Notes under the pieces: model-generated
Seen by the model: the letters and a program-made list of their open reading frames with translations, nothing else
What the model was told of the DNA's origin: nothing
Database searches by the model: none
Shown here: in pieces, positions 60,931-63,210 of the stretch
Position numbering within the stretch: the stretch's first letter is position 1
How the letters are laid out: the number at the start of each line of letters is the position of its first letter
DNA from: an uncultured Lachnospiraceae bacterium
GTDB taxonomy: Bacteria > Bacillota > Clostridia > Lachnospirales > Lachnospiraceae
NCBI GenBank assembly: GCA_947623805.1
Contig: CANQHZ010000007.1
Span: forward strand, 1-63,210
Length of the DNA: 63,210 bases
Direction of reading: 5' to 3'
Program-made: the position numbers and the translations under genes

Positions 60931-61779
60931 ATGAGTTATGCGGATAGGGTTTTTATAGATATGTGCAGGGATATATTGGAGAACGGCACTAGTACGGAGG
61001 GCGAGAGGGTGCGCCCTCATTGGGAGGACGGTACATCTGCTTATACGATTAAGAAATTTGGAGTTGTGAACAGGTATGACTTGGGAAAGGAGTTTCCGGC
61101 GCAGACTATAAGGAAGACGCCTATCAAGGGAGCGACGGACGAGCTTTTGTGGATATGGCAGAAGAAATCAAACAATATCAAGGATTTAGGCACGCATATC
61201 TGGGATTTGTGGGCTGATGAGGACGGCTCTATCGGGAAAGCGTATGGCTATCAGCTCGGTGTAAAGCATGAATACAAGGAGGGCATGATGGACCAGGTGG
61301 ACAGGGTTATCTACGACCTCAAAAATAATCCGTTCAGCCGCCGCATACTCACAAATATTTATGTTCATCAGGATTTAAGCAAGATGCGTCTTTATCCTTG
61401 TGCGTATAGCATGACTTTCAATGTGACGCAGAAAAAAGGCGAGGATAAGCTCACGCTGAACGCCGTACTGAACCAGCGTTCTCAGGACGTGCTTGCCGCA
61501 AATAATTGGAACGTGGTGCAGTATGCCGTGCTTGTACATATGCTTGCGCAGTGCTGCGATATGAAAGTGGGCGAGCTTGTGCACGTGATTGCGGATGCCC
61601 ATATCTATGACAGGCACATCGACATAGTCAAAGAGCTTATCGCACGTCCCGTCCACGATGCACCGCAGTTTTGGCTTAATCCTGAGATACACGATTTTTA
61701 CAAATTTACAAAGGACGACGTAAGGCTTGATAATTATGTGTGCGAGCCGAATATTAAGGATATTCCTATGGCAATTTAG
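60931..61779 (+). CDS. thyA: Thymidylate synthase
   Basis: A 282-residue enzyme making dTMP from dUMP with methylene-THF, giving DHF. Motifs are LLWIWQKKSNNIKDLG near the N-terminus, the catalytic-Cys loop RLYPCAYSMTFNV (about 155), LNAVLNQRSQDVLAANNWNV (Arg-Ser-x-Asp of the phosphate and dUMP site), and ADAHIYDRHID (His/Tyr contacting dUMP). The catalytic loop has PCAY where E. coli ThyA has PCHA, a variant I remember from Clostridia. AGGAAG precedes the ATG. folA follows after 12 bp and recycles the DHF made here. Confidence 0.95.
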   Translation: MSYADRVFIDMCRDILENGTSTEGERVRPHWEDGTSAYTIKKFGVVNRYDLGKEFPAQTIRKTPIKGATDELLWIWQKKSNNIKDLGTHIWDLWADEDGSIGKAYGYQLGVKHEYKEGMMDQVDRVIYDLKNNPFSRRILTNIYVHQDLSKMRLYPCAYSMTFNVTQKKGEDKLTLNAVLNQRSQDVLAANNWNVVQYAVLVHMLAQCCDMKVGELVHVIADAHIYDRHIDIVKELIARPVHDAPQFWLNPEIHDFYKFTKDDVRLDNYVCEPNIKDIPMAI

Positions 61780-61791
61780 GAGGATAGGAAC

Positions 61792-62286
61792 ATGAACATA
61801 ATGGTAGCAGTTGACGCAAACTGGGCGATAGGTTATCAGAATAAGCTTTTGGTGCGCATACCAAACGACCACAAGCGTATGCGAGAACAGACGACGGGCA
61901 AGGTTATTGTGATGGGAAGAAAGACGCTCGAGTCTTTTCCGCAGGGGCAGCCTTTAAAGAACCGCACAAATATAGTGCTTACTACAGACAAGAACTACAG
62001 CGTAAATGGCGCGACAGTAGTGCACTCAATAGATGAGCTGAAGGAAGAACTAAATCAGTACAATAGCGAAGATATTTACATTTTCGGCGGCGAGAGCGTA
62101 TATAGGCAGCTCCTTGACCTATGTGACACGGCATATGTCACAAAGATAAACTATTCGTATCAGGCTGATACATATTTTCCTAACCTTGACGAAAACGATG
62201 ATTGGGAGCTTGTATCGGAAAGCGAGGAGCAGACATATTTTGATTTGGAATATACATTTTTGGAATATAAGCGCAAATGTGGTTGA
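61792..62286 (+). CDS. folA: Dihydrofolate reductase
   Basis: A 164-residue enzyme reducing DHF to THF with NADPH, coupled to thyA upstream (12-bp gap, GGAGG in it). Typical elements are MVAVDANWAIGYQNKLLVRI (substrate and Met20-like loop), IPNDHKRMREQTTG with the substrate-contacting Asp and Phe/Met region, VIVMGRKTLESFP, and IYIFGGESVYRQLLDL, the NADPH-binding GG segment. The length is normal. The stop codon lies in the ilvE promoter. Confidence 0.95.
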   Translation: MNIMVAVDANWAIGYQNKLLVRIPNDHKRMREQTTGKVIVMGRKTLESFPQGQPLKNRTNIVLTTDKNYSVNGATVVHSIDELKEELNQYNSEDIYIFGGESVYRQLLDLCDTAYVTKINYSYQADTYFPNLDENDDWELVSESEEQTYFDLEYTFLEYKRKCG

Positions 62287-62311
62287 CTTTTGAGTTTTTT
62301 AGTATGATAAT
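62283..62311 (+). promoter_or_regulatory. Likely promoter of ilvE
   Basis: TTGACT (62283-62288) overlapping the folA stop, 17-bp spacer, GATAAT (62306-62311). A leader of about 50 nt follows, with no T-box seen. Confidence 0.6.
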
Positions 62312-62369
62312 TGTAAAGAAGTCGTACAGGCTAATTAAAACTATTAAATAGAAAGGGAGTTAGTCAACT

Positions 62370-63210
62370 ATGGAAAAGAAAAATCTTGACTGGTCAAGTC
62401 TTGGCTTTGGCTATAGACAGACCGACAAAAGGTACGTCAGCAATTATAAAGATGGCGCTTGGGACGAGGGCTGTCTTACAGAGGACGCGAACATTGTCAT
62501 AAACGAGTGCGCAGGTGTCCTACAGTACGCGCAGACCTGCTTTGAGGGCTTAAAGGCTTACACGACGCAGGATGGCAAGACAGTAGTATTTCGCCCCGAC
62601 TTAAACGAGCAGCGTCTTCATGACAGTTGCCTGCGTCTTGAGATGCCTGCTCTTCCCGACGGACGTTTTGTAGAGGCGGTAAAAAAGGTGGTAAAGGCAA
62701 ACGAGGCATATGTTCCCCCTTACGGCTCAGGCGCTACGCTCTATGTGAGACCGTATATGTTTGGCTCTAATCCTGTCATCGGTGTAAAACCCGCGGACGA
62801 GTACCAGTTCAGAATTTTCTGCACGCCCGTAGGACCTTATTTCAAGGGCGGAGCTAAGCCCCTCACGATAAAGGTAAGCGATTTTGACCGCGCCGCGCCA
62901 AACGGTACTGGTCATATCAAGGCAGGTTTAAATTATGCCATGAGTCTTCACGCGATAGTAACGGCGCACAATGAGGGCTTTGACGAGAATATGTACCTTG
63001 ACCCTGCCACACGCACAAAGGTAGAGGAGACAGGCGGCGCCAACTTCCTGTTCGTGACAAAGGACAACAAGGTAGTTACGCCTAAGTCAAACAGCATTCT
63101 TCCGTCAATCACAAGACGCTCGCTCATGGTAGTAGCCAAAGAGTACCTTGGCTTAGAAGTAGAGGAAAGAGAAGTGCTCTTTGACGAGGTAAAGGATTTT
63201 GCCGAATGCG
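62370..63210 (+). CDS. ilvE: Branched-chain amino acid aminotransferase, 3' partial
   Basis: The frame is open from ATG 62370 (ribosome site AAGGGAG) to the window end: 280 codons of a protein usually about 340-360. It is a fold-type IV PLP aminotransferase of the long IlvE form: LQYAQTCFEGLKAYTTQDGK, VVFRPDLNEQRLHDSCLRL, GSGATLYVRPYMFGSNPVIG, and the Schiff-base Lys in GTGHIKAGLNYAMSL (about 193). KVEETGGANFLFV and NSILPSITRRSLM follow. It interconverts Leu, Ile and Val with their 2-oxoacids, using glutamate/2-oxoglutarate. Confidence 0.93.
   Translation, partial: MEKKNLDWSSLGFGYRQTDKRYVSNYKDGAWDEGCLTEDANIVINECAGVLQYAQTCFEGLKAYTTQDGKTVVFRPDLNEQRLHDSCLRLEMPALPDGRFVEAVKKVVKANEAYVPPYGSGATLYVRPYMFGSNPVIGVKPADEYQFRIFCTPVGPYFKGGAKPLTIKVSDFDRAAPNGTGHIKAGLNYAMSLHAIVTAHNEGFDENMYLDPATRTKVEETGGANFLFVTKDNKVVTPKSNSILPSITRRSLMVVAKEYLGLEVEEREVLFDEVKDFAEC

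Overview
The window looks like a stretch of chromosome from an anaerobic, Gram-positive gut Clostridia member, most likely Lachnospiraceae. This rests on the gene content (four-subunit ferredoxin-dependent 2-oxoacid oxidoreductase, glutaminyl-tRNA synthetase with the Lachnospiraceae-style second signature, DUF6062, DUF6106, DUF6382-FHA and DUF5058 proteins, CIRCE-controlled htpG, cytosolic pectin and fucose glycosidases). It also rests on moderate GC, strong AGGAGG-type ribosome sites and sigma-A-type promoters. The family names are recognised from sequence memory, not from a search.

Layout. 1-4.7 kb is an accessory defence patch: the 3' part of a single-chain helicase/N6-adenine methyltransferase restriction enzyme, a membrane-associated partner, a twice-truncated Fic gene and a RelB/YafQ-type toxin-antitoxin operon with a 39-bp operator palindrome. 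4.8-14.9 kb is housekeeping and regulation: glnS, a HAD phosphatase, a TetR regulator, a DUF6062 protein, a soluble zinc-binding chemoreceptor, an odd PfkB-fold protein, membrane proteins and guaB. 15-21 kb is an apparent operon that joins a DHH phosphoesterase and a DUF6382-FHA protein to porCDAB. 21-26 kb holds a CapA-like protein, a coiled-coil membrane protein and clpB. 26.6-34.7 kb holds an Rpn nuclease and a full phosphate regulon, pstSCAB-phoU-phoBR, with a Pho box. 34.8-40.9 kb has an SGNH/MBOAT acyl-transfer pair, a PrsA-like foldase and CIRCE-htpG. 41-46 kb has a GH106-like and a GH28 enzyme. 46-53.8 kb has pilT, a GT2 enzyme, glyA, a GH3-like protein and a two-gene membrane pair. 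53.9-63.2 kb has tRNA-Gly, an AAA-ATPase/nuclease, GH95, an MBL/beta-CASP protein, thyA-folA and a partial ilvE.

The most unusual content is non-coding. Family 1 is a palindromic, MITE-like element of about 130-165 bp with nine copies between 23.4 and 59.1 kb. Several copies sit between genes of the same operon (pstC-pstA, pstA-pstB, phoB-phoR, MBOAT-SGNH, the DUF5058 pair). One diverged copy has at least five compensatory arm changes, and there are solo ends elsewhere. Family 2 is a 41-nt hairpin of invariant geometry (9 bp, A.A mismatch, 6 bp, Y-G pair, AAAAGAC loop). Its three copies differ in stem sequence but keep pairing, and each begins within about 12 nt of, or overlapping, a stop codon. 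I regard family 2 and the operon-splitting behaviour of family 1 as the best candidates for something undescribed.

Functionally, glyA, thyA and folA cover the thymidylate cycle, though they are not one operon. pstSCAB-phoU-phoBR senses and imports phosphate. The GH106-like, GH28 and GH95 enzymes all lack signal peptides, so they probably act on imported pectin or fucosylated oligosaccharides.
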